64,000 nt of DNA, taken from Streptomyces kanamyceticus (GTDB taxonomy: Bacteria; Actinomycetota; Actinomycetes; Streptomycetales; Streptomycetaceae). Below, in pieces: positions 18,038-27,339 of the stretch. Under the pieces are notes generated by a model, which worked only from the letters and a program-made list of their open reading frames with translations, ran no database searches and was not told the origin of the DNA. Position numbers and translations under genes: made by a program. How positions within the stretch are numbered: position 1 is the first letter of the stretch; the number at the start of each line of letters is the position of its first letter. The stretch is taken from assembly GCF_008704495.1 (NCBI RefSeq), contig NZ_CP023699.1, positions 1,054,001 to 1,118,000 on the forward strand, given 5' to 3'.

Positions 18038-18505
18038 ATGAACGCAACACCTCGCTGGCTGAACCCGGAGCAGAAGGCCGCCTGGGACAGTTTCATCCGC
18101 ATGCAGGAGACGCTCATCGGGCGACTCTCCCGCCGGGTCCAGGCCGACTCCCACATGTCCGCCGCCGACTACCTCGTACTGGTGAGCCTCACCGAACGGG
18201 GCGGCGGACGCATGCGCTTCCTGGACCTGGCCAATTCGGTGGAGTGGGAGAAGAGCCGCATGTCCCACCAGGTCAGGCGGATGACGAACCGCGGACTGGT
18301 GAGCAAGGAAGAATGCCCCGACGACGGACGCGGAGCGTTCATCGTGGCCACCCCGGCCGGTTACAAGGCGATCGAAGAAGCCGCCCCCACGCACGTCGCA
18401 CACGTCCGCCGACTGTTCATCGACGCCCTCACCCAGGAAGAGCTGGATACGCTCGCCCGGATCTCGAACCGCGTCCTCGAACACATGAAGAAGCAGCCCG
18501 ACTAG
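18038..18505 (+). CDS. MarR-family transcriptional regulator
   Basis: A 155-residue MarR. The winged helix (about residues 48-105) contains MRFLDLANSVEWEKSRMSHQ, and the wing has the conserved DDGRG segment. MarR dimers usually repress neighbouring genes and release DNA on binding a phenolic or oxidant. The start at 18038 (MNATPRW) is preferred to an upstream ATG at 18005 that adds 11 residues and overlaps the operator region. Palindromic sites flank the gene, so it probably controls itself, the divergent hydrolase and the acetyltransferase remnant downstream. Confidence 0.9.
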   Translation: MNATPRWLNPEQKAAWDSFIRMQETLIGRLSRRVQADSHMSAADYLVLVSLTERGGGRMRFLDLANSVEWEKSRMSHQVRRMTNRGLVSKEECPDDGRGAFIVATPAGYKAIEEAAPTHVAHVRRLFIDALTQEELDTLARISNRVLEHMKKQPD

Positions 18506-18577
18506 CCGATCCGAATTCCGGCCAGCCCTCAGCCGAGCAAATTCGATCCCATGCCCGCACGAGAAGAGTGCAGATGT

Positions 18578-18592
18578 GGTTGACGTGTCAAC
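18578..18592. promoter_or_regulatory. MarR-type operator copy 2
   Basis: GGTTGACGTGTCAAC, matching the TTGAC-2 bp-GTCAA dyad upstream of the regulator gene. It lies 73 bp after the regulator stop. Confidence 0.55.
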
Positions 18593-18665
18593 GGTGACCG
18601 TAATCCAAGATCGCCAACCCGTCAACCATCACGTCGACACCCTCGCGAGCACCTCCACAAACTCC

Positions 18666-18680
18666 GGTTGACGTATCAAC
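18666..18680. promoter_or_regulatory. MarR-type operator copy 3
   Basis: GGTTGACGTATCAAC, a third copy of the dyad, 88 bp after copy 2 and just before the acetyltransferase remnant. The whole 18506-18687 stretch has no gene and seems to be a promoter/operator region. Confidence 0.55.
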
Positions 18681-18687
18681 TACGCAG

Positions 18688-18943
18688 ATGGTTCTCTTGC
18701 CGCGGAAGCCGTCTCCTCGCGCGGAGGAACGGCGCCGCAAACTCGCCGGTTTTACCGAGTACCACCGGTACGGGACCGAGATCGTCTTCATTCATACGGA
18801 GATCGATCCGCGGTTCGAAGGCAGGGGCCTCGGCGGCGTACTCGCCCGCGCGGCCCTCGACGCGGCCAGAGAGCAAGGGCTCGCGGTGCTTCCCTTCTGC
18901 CGACCTGGTGCCGCAGGAGCAACGGGCGCGGTTCGGGCTGTGA
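18688..18943 (+). pseudogene. GNAT acetyltransferase remnant with internal frameshifting deletion
   Basis: The segment FTEYHRYGTEIVFIHTEIDP through RFEGRGLGGVLARAALDAAR is the core of small YjdJ-type GNAT proteins, with an intact acetyl-CoA loop (GRGLGG). After LAVLPFC the reading frame changes, and the normal C-terminus DLVPQEQRARFGL appears in another frame, ending at 18943. About 13 codons normally found between these parts are missing. The 5' end is also degenerate. The protein is unlikely to be functional. Confidence 0.75.
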
Positions 18944-18989
18944 CGCGGGCCGTGCCGGAGACGGAACAGACCGAAGGGACGCGACCGTC

Positions 18990-19872
18990 ATGAGTGACCT
19001 CGACCTCCAGCCCGGCCTCCGTCAGTGCGGCGGCCGGGCCGATGTGTCCGCGGAACCCGTCAGAGAGCTGCTGAACCCGCGCGAGGCGAGCCTGGGCAGT
19101 ACGGCCGTGCGCAGGCTGCTGCCGAACTTGGGGCGACGGATGGTGGGCGCCTGGTGCTTCGTCGACCACTACGGCCCCGACGACATCGCCGACGAGCCCG
19201 GCATCCAGATGCCGCCCCACCCGCACATGGGCCTACAGACGGTGAGTTGGCTGCACGAAGGCGAGGTTCTGCACCGCGACAGCGTCGGCTGCGTGCAGAA
19301 CCTGCGCCCTCGCCAGCTCGGCCTGATGACGTCGGGCCGACCGCCACCGGCACACCGCGCCCCGTTTCGAGCACCACGTCGACCTGCCGGTCGTCACGGC
19401 CCCGAGGCTGACGGCCACCGTCGTCCTGGGCGGACTGGACGGCGCGGTTTCGCCGGGCAGCACGTATACGCCGCTGGTCGGCGCGGACCTCACGCTCGCC
19501 GAAGGCGCGGACGTACGGCTGCCGGTGGAGCCGGACTTCGAATACGCCGTACTGACGATGTCCGGGGCCACCGAAGTCGACGGGGTAGGTCTCGAACCCG
19601 GCTCCATGCTCTATTTGGGCTCCGGCCGCTCCGAGCCGCCGCTGCGCGCGCTCAGCGACGCCGGGCTGCTGCTTCTCGGAGGGGAACCGTTCGAAGAGAA
19701 GATCGTCATGTGGTGGAACCTCATCGGACGAACCCAGGAGGAGATTGCCGAGGGGCGCGCGGCCTGGACGGCAGGTGACCGTTTCGGGACGGTCCACGGC
19801 TACGACGGCCCGCCGTTGCCCGCCCCCGCCCTGCCGGTGACCCCGCTCAAGCCCCGCGGCCGTACTCGCTGA
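18990..19872 (+). pseudogene. pirin-family protein broken by an internal deletion and frameshift
   Basis: The N-terminal half is good pirin (PNLGRRMVGAWCFVDHYGPD, then the metal ligands in PPHPHMG). At about 19340, after GLMTSG, the frame shifts and about 30 residues are missing, including the usual second pair of metal ligands (HAE region). The remaining pirin sequence (RFEHHVDLPVVT onward to LKPRGRTR) is in another frame and ends at 19872. Both halves are otherwise well preserved, so the lesion is recent or an assembly error. Confidence 0.8.
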
Positions 19873-19905
19873 CCGTGCCGCGCTCGCGACAGAAGGACCT
19901 GCCTC

Positions 19906-21138
19906 ATGAAGACTCCCGTGCCCGACTACCTGGACGAAGTGCTCGACAGCCTGCGTGCCGACACCGGCGGCGCCAACGCCGACTACATCCCCGAGCTCGC
20001 CGAGGCCGATCCGGAACGTTTCGGCATGGCGCTGACCACGACGCTCGGTCGCACGTACGCCGCGGGCGACGCCGACACGGAGTTCTCCATCCAGTCGATC
20101 TCCAAGCCGTTCGCCTACGCGGCCGCCGTCATCGACCGTGGCCTCGACCGCGTCCTGGATGCCGTCGGGGTCGAGCCGTCCGGCGAGGCCTTCAACGAGC
20201 TCTCCCTCGAAGGCGGCACCCACCGGCCGATGAATCCCATGATCAACGCCGGAGCCATCACCACGCACGCGCTCCTGGTCGGCCCGGATGCAGGCCAGGA
20301 CGATCGCGTCGACCGTGCCGTGGCGTTCTTCTCCCGCCTCGCGGGCCGGGATCTACAGATCGACGAGCGTGTGTGCGCCTCAGAACTCGCCTCCGCGCAC
20401 CGCAACCTCGCCATCGCCCACATGCTGCGCACCTACGGCATCCTCGACAGGGACGTGCCCTCCGTCGTCGAGGGATACACGCGCCAGTGCTCGATCCTGG
20501 TCAGCGTCCGCGACCTCTCGGTGATGGCCGCGACGCTCGCCACCGGAGGCATCCAACCCGTCACCGGCGAACGGGTGATGGCCCCCGACATCGCTCAGCA
20601 CGTCATGGCCGTGATGGCCGCGGCCGGGATGTACGACGCGGCAGGCGACTGGCTCACCCGAGTGGGCATCCCCGCCAAGAGCGGCGTCGCAGGGGGCATC
20701 GTCGGCGTCCTGCCCGACCTCGTGGGCATCGGCACGTTCTCCCCGCGCCTGGACTCCCACGGCAACAGCCGGCGAGGACGCCTCGTCTTCGAACGGCTCT
20801 CCCGGGACATGGGAATGCACCTGTTCTCCTCCGCCCGTGGCCGACTCGACGCCGTCGACGTGAGCGAGTCACGGGGCACGGTCACCTTCACCCTGCGGGG
20901 CAACGTCCAACTCACCGCCGCTTCGGAACTCTTGGACCTGATGGCCGAATCGGACGGCACGACCGACGTGGTTCTGGACGTCACCAGGGTGCATTCGTTC
21001 TCCGACGTCGGACGCCGCATGTCGCTCGAAGGCCTGCGCCGACTGCGACTGGACGGCCGCAGGGTCGCCCTCCGCGACCCCGCGGGCGTACTGCCGGACC
21101 CTGACCTGGGAGACGGCACGTACCCGGACGCCTCCTGA
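19906..21138 (+). CDS. glsA: glutaminase with C-terminal STAS domain
   Basis: A 410-residue serine-dependent glutaminase. The catalytic SISKPF motif (Ser65, Lys68) and the MNPMINAGAI segment are present in the first 310 residues, a beta-lactamase-like fold that converts glutamine to glutamate and ammonia. Residues about 315-405 form a STAS domain (GTVTFTLRGNVQLTAASELL and VVLDVTRVHSFSDVG), a known fusion in actinobacteria. It lies 33 bp after the broken pirin gene and is probably co-transcribed with it. Confidence 0.92.
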   Translation: MKTPVPDYLDEVLDSLRADTGGANADYIPELAEADPERFGMALTTTLGRTYAAGDADTEFSIQSISKPFAYAAAVIDRGLDRVLDAVGVEPSGEAFNELSLEGGTHRPMNPMINAGAITTHALLVGPDAGQDDRVDRAVAFFSRLAGRDLQIDERVCASELASAHRNLAIAHMLRTYGILDRDVPSVVEGYTRQCSILVSVRDLSVMAATLATGGIQPVTGERVMAPDIAQHVMAVMAAAGMYDAAGDWLTRVGIPAKSGVAGGIVGVLPDLVGIGTFSPRLDSHGNSRRGRLVFERLSRDMGMHLFSSARGRLDAVDVSESRGTVTFTLRGNVQLTAASELLDLMAESDGTTDVVLDVTRVHSFSDVGRRMSLEGLRRLRLDGRRVALRDPAGVLPDPDLGDGTYPDAS

Positions 21139-21233
21139 TGTGAACCCGCACCCCGCTCGTGCGGAACGCTTTTGCTCAGCAGGGGCTCTCACTACCTGTA
21201 CGGCTGTACCCCTCCGAGGAGTTGCTCTGCATA

Positions 21234-21965
21234 ATGCGTCGCTTTCGTGTACTGCTACTGACTGTCCTCCTGCTGGTCACGGGCTCGGTGATGTCGTCGG
21301 CCCCGGCCTTCGCCGTCATCGGCGGATCAAAGAGCACCTACGGCCCGTGGGCGGTACGCATGCTCGTTGACGGCAAACCGGCGTGCACCGGGACAGCGGT
21401 CGCTCGCCAGTGGATCCTCACCGCCTCACACTGCTTCTACGAGCAGGCGCTGCCGGTCGCCGACAAGCGGATCTCCTTCCGAGTCGGCAATCTCGACATG
21501 CGGAGGGGCACCACGGTCCGCCCCGTCCCCCACAAGCGCGTGGGCAGCGCGCACGCCGACATGATGCTCGTGAAGGTCCCGCCGATGAACATCCCCACGG
21601 CACGCCTGGCCACGGTCGGCGTCCACCGCGGCCAGGCCGTGCGGCAGTACGGGTGGGGCGCCACCTGCACCACGGACGAGAGCGCCTGCCAGTCCCCCGT
21701 ACTCAAGCAGTCGGACTTGAAGGTCGTACGGCCCAACGACCCCCTGTGCGCGGGTCACACCGCACCGGGCGGCCCCGACTTCTGCATGAAGAAGGTGCGC
21801 GGAATTCCCGCCGGGGGCGACTCCGGAGGCCCGGTGATGACCGTTGGCCCGCGAGGCACCGAAACCCTCATCGGCGTCTTCAACGGCTCCGACCGGGAGA
21901 AGAGCGCCGAGGCCGGGGAAGTGTCCCAGCAACTCTCCTGGATTCGCTCGGTCATCCGGCGATAG
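21234..21965 (+). CDS. secreted trypsin-like serine protease (S1 family)
   Basis: A 243-residue protein with a signal peptide (about residues 1-28, MRRFRVLLLTVLLLVTGSVM then APAFA). The mature start is near VIGGSKS, typical of S1 proteases activated at an IxGG terminus. The catalytic residues are His (LTASHCFY), Asp (AHADMMLVKV) and Ser (PAGGDSGGPV). Cysteines are placed for the usual disulfides. The ATG at 21234 begins the signal peptide; the longer frame from 21159 gives no sensible leader. Confidence 0.9.
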   Translation: MRRFRVLLLTVLLLVTGSVMSSAPAFAVIGGSKSTYGPWAVRMLVDGKPACTGTAVARQWILTASHCFYEQALPVADKRISFRVGNLDMRRGTTVRPVPHKRVGSAHADMMLVKVPPMNIPTARLATVGVHRGQAVRQYGWGATCTTDESACQSPVLKQSDLKVVRPNDPLCAGHTAPGGPDFCMKKVRGIPAGGDSGGPVMTVGPRGTETLIGVFNGSDREKSAEAGEVSQQLSWIRSVIRR

Positions 21966-22013
21966 CACCGGCACGGCACCGGCCGGGTTCCTCACGCACA
22001 GCCACACCAGCGA

Positions 22014-22856
22014 TCAGCTGCCTGCGGCGAGGTCCCCGTCAAGGAGCCGTACCGTGAGTTCCATGCACCGCGTCCGGGCCGCGGAGAAGCCGTAGGGCAT
22101 CTTGGTCACCGCTTCGAAGGCACTCATCTGGGTGTCCTCCGCGCCGCTCGCCTCGGCGTCGTCGATCTCGAAGAGCTTCTCCTCGGCCACGTCGAGGCCG
22201 GCCGCTTCAATGGCCTGGAGCAGGGCCTTGTGGTGGGCGGCGTGCCGCACGGCGAGTTCCTCGACCCGCGGGTCGTGGGGGTCGACGGTGTCATCGAGGG
22301 CGGCGTCGGCCGCGTCGAGGCGGTCCGCCTCGGCCCGTAGGCCCGGATGGGTCGCCAGGACGATGAACACGCTGGCCTGAATCGCGGCTCCCAGCGGCCC
22401 GAAGATCCGTTCCGTGACCAGCAGGGCGTCCAGGTCGGAGGGGCGCAGCGCACCGGAAGGCAGGTGGCTGAGCCGGTCCGTGACCAACGGGGAGAGCAAA
22501 CCCAGCGGGCTGCCCACGGCCCGCAGGCGCTGGACTGCCGCGCGCTGACGCTTGATGTCGGCCTCCTGGGCGGCCAGGGTCTCCTCCAGCCGGCCCAGGA
22601 CGTCCTCGACGTCCCGGGCTTCGTCGAAGGCCGCCCGCATGTCGTCCAGGCTGATGCCGGCCTCGGACATCTTGCGGATCCACAGCAGGCGGATCATGTC
22701 GTCGTAGCCGTAGCGGCGGCGTCCGTCTCCACCTCGCTCGGGCTCCGGCAGCAGACCGATCTGGTGGTAGTGACGGATGGCGCGCGGGGTGGTTCCGGCG
22801 AAGGCGGCGGCATCGCCGATCTTGACGTCGCGGGGCGGCATGGCGGAGGGGTACAT
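22014..22856 (-). CDS. MerR-family transcriptional regulator
   Basis: A 280-residue regulator with an N-terminal MerR winged helix (VKIGDAAAFAGTTPRAIRHY then HQIGLLPEPERG, residues 11-42). A coiled-coil dimerisation helix spans about residues 85-125, followed by a large C-terminal alpha-helical domain of unknown ligand. It has no cysteine pattern for metal sensing, so a small-molecule effector is more likely. A perfect 9-bp dyad lies 42 bp upstream. Confidence 0.85.
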   Translation of the reverse strand: MYPSAMPPRDVKIGDAAAFAGTTPRAIRHYHQIGLLPEPERGGDGRRRYGYDDMIRLLWIRKMSEAGISLDDMRAAFDEARDVEDVLGRLEETLAAQEADIKRQRAAVQRLRAVGSPLGLLSPLVTDRLSHLPSGALRPSDLDALLVTERIFGPLGAAIQASVFIVLATHPGLRAEADRLDAADAALDDTVDPHDPRVEELAVRHAAHHKALLQAIEAAGLDVAEEKLFEIDDAEASGAEDTQMSAFEAVTKMPYGFSAARTRCMELTVRLLDGDLAAGS

Positions 22857-22897
22857 CGCAGACAGGGCCTTTCGTGCTGTGGTGCCCTCGACGACAC

Positions 22898-22918
22898 CAC
22901 ATGCCGCTACGGCATGTG
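22898..22918 (-). promoter_or_regulatory. likely MerR operator
   Basis: A perfect dyad, CACATGCCG-CTA-CGGCATGTG, upstream of the MerR gene. On the minus strand it overlaps a TTGCAC element, as expected for a MerR site within a long promoter spacer. The -10 is not clear. The remainder of the gap to 23074 shows no other feature. Confidence 0.55.
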
Positions 22919-23074
22919 CAACTACACACCACGCGGCCCTGACGGGCTATCGGGCGGTCACGGTGGCGCGAGGGCGCGAGGGCGCATACTCGAAGAAGGT
23001 GACGGCGTCAGGCTGGTCGAGATGAGGTGGTCGACAACGTCGGTGAGACTGGCGCGGCGTTGATAGGCGGCGCG

Positions 23075-24187
23075 TTAGCGGTCCGCTCCGCTGCCGTCTG
23101 CCCGTAGGCGTGTCCAGAGCGTGCGGACGAGCTCGATGTCGCCGTGATCGCGCAGCGCGGGCGTCAGCCGGACCAACAGCCGGTCGACCTGATCGGTGAA
23201 GGGCGTGAGGCGGCCGGTGGGCAGGTCGATGCCGTCACCGCCGAGGCCGTCTCGGGCAGCACGCCAGCAGGCGGCCCGCAGCATCTCCGCCCCAGGACGA
23301 GGCGCCCGCTCCCCGGCGTCGACGGCGCGCAGGGCGGTGGCGACCATCGCCCTGGCGAGACCGGCAAGCAGTACCGTCTCGCCCGCCGTGGTGCTCGCGT
23401 CGGCTGCGCGGAACTCCAGCGTGGGGACGTGGTGTGAGGGCCTGATGTCCCAGTACAGGCCGCCGCGATCCATGACCGCGCCCGTGGTGAGAAGACCACT
23501 GACCAGGCCCTCGAAATGGTCAGGGGACTCGAAGTACGGCGGAGGCCCGGCAACCGGCCACCGTCCCCAGATCGTCGTGCGCCAGCTCGCGTACCCGGTG
23601 TCGCGCCCCGCCCAGTACGGCGAATTGGCCGTCAGGGCGATGAGGACGGGAATCCAGGGACGCAGGTGGTTGCTGATCTCCAGGGCCGTGGCCAGGTTGG
23701 GCACACCGACGTGGATGTGGCAGGCACAGGCACTCTGCTCGTCGTCCAGGGCCCCGAACATCGCGGCACTCCTGGCATAGCGGGGCCCGGCGGTCAGGGG
23801 CGCCGGGGTGACCTGACCGAGCACGGGGGTTCCGCTGGAGACGATGCGCAGGCCCTGCCGCGCGGCGGCCCGTGCGGCGGCCGCCCGGGTGGATCGGAGC
23901 TGCGCCGCGAACTCGGTGAGACTGGTGTGCGGGTCGGTGCGCACCTCGACCTGGTAACGGGTTATCTCCGTACCGACCCTCGGACCGAGTACGGACGCGG
24001 CTTGCGCCACCACCTCCCGCGCCGCCGGTCTCACGTGGCGTGTCACCGGATCAACGAGCAGGTACTCCTCCTCCGCCCCCACCGTCAGAACGGCTTCTTC
24101 TCCTGTGCCGGTCCGGCGTTGGCCATGGCCAGCCACCACCTCTTGTGCGCCGACGGGCGTCTGCCCTGTACTCGCCATGGTGAACAT
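23075..24187 (-). CDS. carboxylate-amine ligase / glutamate-cysteine ligase family 2 (YbdK-like)
   Basis: About 370 residues of the GCS2 family. It has the opening VGAEEEYLLVDP, the CHIHVGVPN metal-site motif, YWDIRPSHHVPTLEFRAADA, and the LRAACWRAARDGLG segment. Such enzymes ligate glutamate or another acid to an amine with ATP. Actinobacterial relatives include EgtA of ergothioneine synthesis and YbdK proteins of unknown substrate. No egt genes are nearby. The start is uncertain (ATG at 24187 or 24178, neither with a clear ribosome site). Confidence 0.82.
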   Translation of the reverse strand: MFTMASTGQTPVGAQEVVAGHGQRRTGTGEEAVLTVGAEEEYLLVDPVTRHVRPAAREVVAQAASVLGPRVGTEITRYQVEVRTDPHTSLTEFAAQLRSTRAAAARAAARQGLRIVSSGTPVLGQVTPAPLTAGPRYARSAAMFGALDDEQSACACHIHVGVPNLATALEISNHLRPWIPVLIALTANSPYWAGRDTGYASWRTTIWGRWPVAGPPPYFESPDHFEGLVSGLLTTGAVMDRGGLYWDIRPSHHVPTLEFRAADASTTAGETVLLAGLARAMVATALRAVDAGERAPRPGAEMLRAACWRAARDGLGGDGIDLPTGRLTPFTDQVDRLLVRLTPALRDHGDIELVRTLWTRLRADGSGADR

Positions 24188-24326
24188 GCTGTCACGTGCG
24201 GTGCTGACGGACTCGCTGCTGGACGCGTCGGTGCGACGGCGCCTCGTGCCGACCCGGCCGTCAGGATCGGCACCTACCTCTCCGGCGGACCGCACCGCCG
24301 GTGCTGGGCCGCCTGCCCGGAAGGTG

Positions 24327-24551
24327 TCAGAGCTGGCGGAAGTAGACCGTGCGTGGGAGGGGCGTGCAGCCGAGCGCCTCGTAGAGGGCTCGGGCCGGTG
24401 CGTGGAACCGGTCTCCCCCGGTGTCGATCTCGACGACCTCGGCACCGAGGGCCAAGGGACGGAAGGAGTCCTCGTAGAACGGCCGGAACGTGTCGATGGT
24501 CAGTTCGGTGAGTTGTGCCAGGTCGTGCTGGGTGAACGCGCGGATTTTCAT
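24327..24551 (-). pseudogene. GNAT acetyltransferase with large in-frame internal deletion
   Basis: The N-terminus (MKIRAFTQHDLAQLTELTID then TFRPFYEDSFRPL) and the C-terminus (AEVVEIDTGGDRFHAPARAL then YEALGCTPLPRTVYF) are each good GNAT sequence. They are joined directly, giving 74 residues instead of about 155. The deleted middle would hold the acetyl-CoA binding loop, so catalysis is not expected although the frame is open. The 294-bp gap to the next gene shows nothing clear. Confidence 0.72.
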
Positions 24552-24845
24552 GGAGGTGTCGCCTCTCGGGCTGAGGGCTTGATACCCGGTCGGAACACGG
24601 GCCGCAGTCGGCCCGCTCCCGGTCCGCCGACGCCGAGGTGGTCGACGCGAAAGCGTGAGCTGCCACCTGAGGAACCCACCGCGAGGTGAGTCGCGGCAGG
24701 CGGAACTGAGCTGGTTTCAGGCTCTGTTGGGCTGCCTCATGCCGTCGGACCTGCCCTGGTGTCTGCCCTCAAGGCTCTTCGCGGTGCACCCCGTCCGCGC
24801 TAAGGATGCACAGCAGTGCGCTCACCCCTTCCAAGGAGAGTGAAG

Positions 24846-27275
24846 ATGGAGGCACGACAGAGATCCGGCGACGAGCCGAGGGCGGAAAGGCCGGCTCGCT
24901 CGACGCAGGCGACACCTCCGGCAGGTCTGCTCGCCCTGCAACGAAGCGCCGGCAACGCCGCGGTGACCGCCTTCCTGCGGCATTCCGGGACGGCGGAGCC
25001 ACCTCGGTCGGGATCGGACCAGGAGGAGCACGAGCGCGCGGAAACAGGGGCGTTGGGCGCGGCAGAGGTCACGGCGTTGCAGCGCGACATCGGCAACGCC
25101 GTGGTCGGTGAAATCGTCAGCCGCGCCGTCGGCTCGACTGCCCAGGCGGACCAAGGCGCAGAGGAGCCCGAGCGGTCTGACGAGCCCCAGGTCCAGCGCA
25201 TGGCCGTGCACGACGTGCTCCGTGCGCCGGGTCGGCCGATGGATCCCGCTCTGCGCGAAGAGATGGAGCAACGCTTCGACGGCTCCACCTTCGACTCCGT
25301 GCGTATTCACACCGGAACGGAGGCCGCCAAGTCGGCGGCCGAGCTGGGTGCGCAGGCGTACACAGCGGGTACCCATATCGTTTTCAACGAGGGCGTCGAG
25401 CGCGACAAGCACGTGGTCGCGCATGAACTCGCGCACGCCGAAGAGAACATGAGGGGTTCTTCGTTCAAGGCCGTCCCCTATGGCGATGGGGTGAACGTCT
25501 CCGAAGTGGATGGCGCCTCAGAGATCGCGGCAGAGGCGACCGCACGGCGTGTCATGGGCCCTTCGCTTCCGTCTGCCCCCGCGCATGGCTCTGATGGGTC
25601 CGATTCACCTCCGCACGGCACCGGCGCGAGCGCCGCCCGTTCGGCGACGCCGAGCGTGCAGCGAGCCCTTTCGGTCGGAGACACGGACCTCACGGCCGTC
25701 TACAAGCGCGACACCGAGAATCTCTCGGACAAGCACAAGCAGCAGGTTCTCCGTTCGATGGTGAACCAGGTGAACGTGGGGTTCAACCAGGCCCGCGCAC
25801 GCAAGGAGTTCACGCCGAAAGAGGTTCAGGAATTCGCCGGTGAACGCGAGAGGATCCAGTACCAGCTGGCCAGGGCCATCGTCTCGCCTGTCGGAGAGAT
25901 AGGCATGCACCCGGTCCTCAACAAGTGGGTGGGAAGCAACAAGGACTTCGGTGCGAAGAATCACGACATCCGGGTCAACGACTACGCCGAACTCGCCCGC
26001 AACCTGATGGGGTGGGTGTACGCCAAGGAGAACAGGCACAAGGAAAAGGTCAATGCCAAGGCCATGCACGGGGATGAAAACCTGAACGTGCACCTCAACG
26101 TGCTTCTGCTGCGCCTGTACGACTTCATGAAGGATGTCGTCCCGCAGAACAAGATGATGGATGAGCGCAACGTCGAGTTGATGGAGAAGGAACTGGTACG
26201 GGGGGTCGCCCATATCAAGTCACAGCCGTACATGAAAAACGGCCACCATGACCCCGAAAAGGCGGGGAAGCCCGTCGGATCCTACCTCGCACATTTCGAT
26301 GGAAAGTTCCGAAAAGACGTACGCGGAACACGCCTGGACGCTCGCATCATCGAACGCGGTGGTCTGCTCGAAGTCATGAAGCAGCCTCAGAAGTACGGGC
26401 TCAGGGAGAAGATGATCTCCCTGCATGACCTGTCCGAGTACTTCGGCCCGTCCCAGCACACGCCTCCAACCCAGGGCAAGAATTCATTCGAAGACATCAG
26501 GGGACAGGAGAAGATGAGCACCGTCGGCTGGGACCGGCGAGGCAATCGACTCACTGCCGACGATCGCGGCCAGAATCCTCAGTTCCATGACGACGGCAGC
26601 CGCAAGCGGGACAAGAACAACAAGCCGGTGACGCACCCGTCGACACGGAACGAAGGTTCCGAGACGACCAAGCTTGCGCGTGAGAAGCGGGCCCCGGTCT
26701 GGGCAGGGCAGTCGTACACGGCCGGCAGGATGTTCAAGATGGCCAAGGAGAGTGGCGCATCCTCCGAGGAGATCGCGGCGGTCGCGTGGGGAATATTCGC
26801 GTTCTGGCGTACGGACTTCGATCACACCACAGAATTTGCCTACCACACGCTGCATGAAGTGATGGACATCGCGCAGAACTTCGGCGTCCACTACGACATG
26901 AACGACTCGTACGGTTCCTACCGCACGCTGGACATCGAGAGAGTCGCCGCCGGGATGTCGACACTGGCCGGGCAAATAGACAGCCTGTACCACGAAGCCG
27001 CCGACCGTGCCGAATGGATGAAGGCACAGATCAATGCGCGGGGCATGGCCACGGATCGGGACGAGGAGATCCTCGCGAACTTCAGGTACGTCCGCAAGAA
27101 CTCCGGGGCCCTCGGGAACAAGCTCAAGGTGATCGCCGACTCGCTGAGAATATGGAGTTCCCTCAACTCCAAGGACCAGGCCAGGACTCTTCGTACCTGC
27201 ATTGATGACGGTCCGGGTTGGCAGCGTGAGGTCGCGAACCTGCACTCTCTCCTCGCGAGGGCGAGCCGCCACTGA
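24846..27275 (+). CDS. DUF4157-domain protein, probable contractile-injection-system cargo/toxin
   Basis: An 809-residue protein. An N-terminal DUF4157 (eCIS-core) region at about 126-200 ends with the zinc-protease-like motif HELAH (193-197). It is preceded by LQRSAGNAAV and QVQRM segments common in this class. A low-complexity linker (about 205-280) leads to a large C-terminal domain of about 520 residues that I do not recognise. That domain is rich in Lys, Asn and Met and contains RTDFDHTTEFAYHTLHEVMD. DUF4157 proteins are typical passengers of extracellular contractile injection systems. The ATG at 24846 has AAGGAGAG 7 bp upstream. Codon use is visibly more AT-tolerant than in neighbours, suggesting transfer. 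No injection-system genes are in the window. Confidence 0.8.
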   Translation: MEARQRSGDEPRAERPARSTQATPPAGLLALQRSAGNAAVTAFLRHSGTAEPPRSGSDQEEHERAETGALGAAEVTALQRDIGNAVVGEIVSRAVGSTAQADQGAEEPERSDEPQVQRMAVHDVLRAPGRPMDPALREEMEQRFDGSTFDSVRIHTGTEAAKSAAELGAQAYTAGTHIVFNEGVERDKHVVAHELAHAEENMRGSSFKAVPYGDGVNVSEVDGASEIAAEATARRVMGPSLPSAPAHGSDGSDSPPHGTGASAARSATPSVQRALSVGDTDLTAVYKRDTENLSDKHKQQVLRSMVNQVNVGFNQARARKEFTPKEVQEFAGERERIQYQLARAIVSPVGEIGMHPVLNKWVGSNKDFGAKNHDIRVNDYAELARNLMGWVYAKENRHKEKVNAKAMHGDENLNVHLNVLLLRLYDFMKDVVPQNKMMDERNVELMEKELVRGVAHIKSQPYMKNGHHDPEKAGKPVGSYLAHFDGKFRKDVRGTRLDARIIERGGLLEVMKQPQKYGLREKMISLHDLSEYFGPSQHTPPTQGKNSFEDIRGQEKMSTVGWDRRGNRLTADDRGQNPQFHDDGSRKRDKNNKPVTHPSTRNEGSETTKLAREKRAPVWAGQSYTAGRMFKMAKESGASSEEIAAVAWGIFAFWRTDFDHTTEFAYHTLHEVMDIAQNFGVHYDMNDSYGSYRTLDIERVAAGMSTLAGQIDSLYHEAADRAEWMKAQINARGMATDRDEEILANFRYVRKNSGALGNKLKVIADSLRIWSSLNSKDQARTLRTCIDDGPGWQREVANLHSLLARASRH

Positions 27276-27339
27276 CCTCCCGCCAGGCGGCCGCCTCCAC
27301 GGATCCGCCCCGATGCGTATCGCCTCCGCCCAGCACCCC

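Noticed and set aside
24816..24845. Earlier start for the DUF4157 gene
   Set aside because: It would add ten basic residues and overlap the AAGGAGAG site that serves the ATG at 24846.
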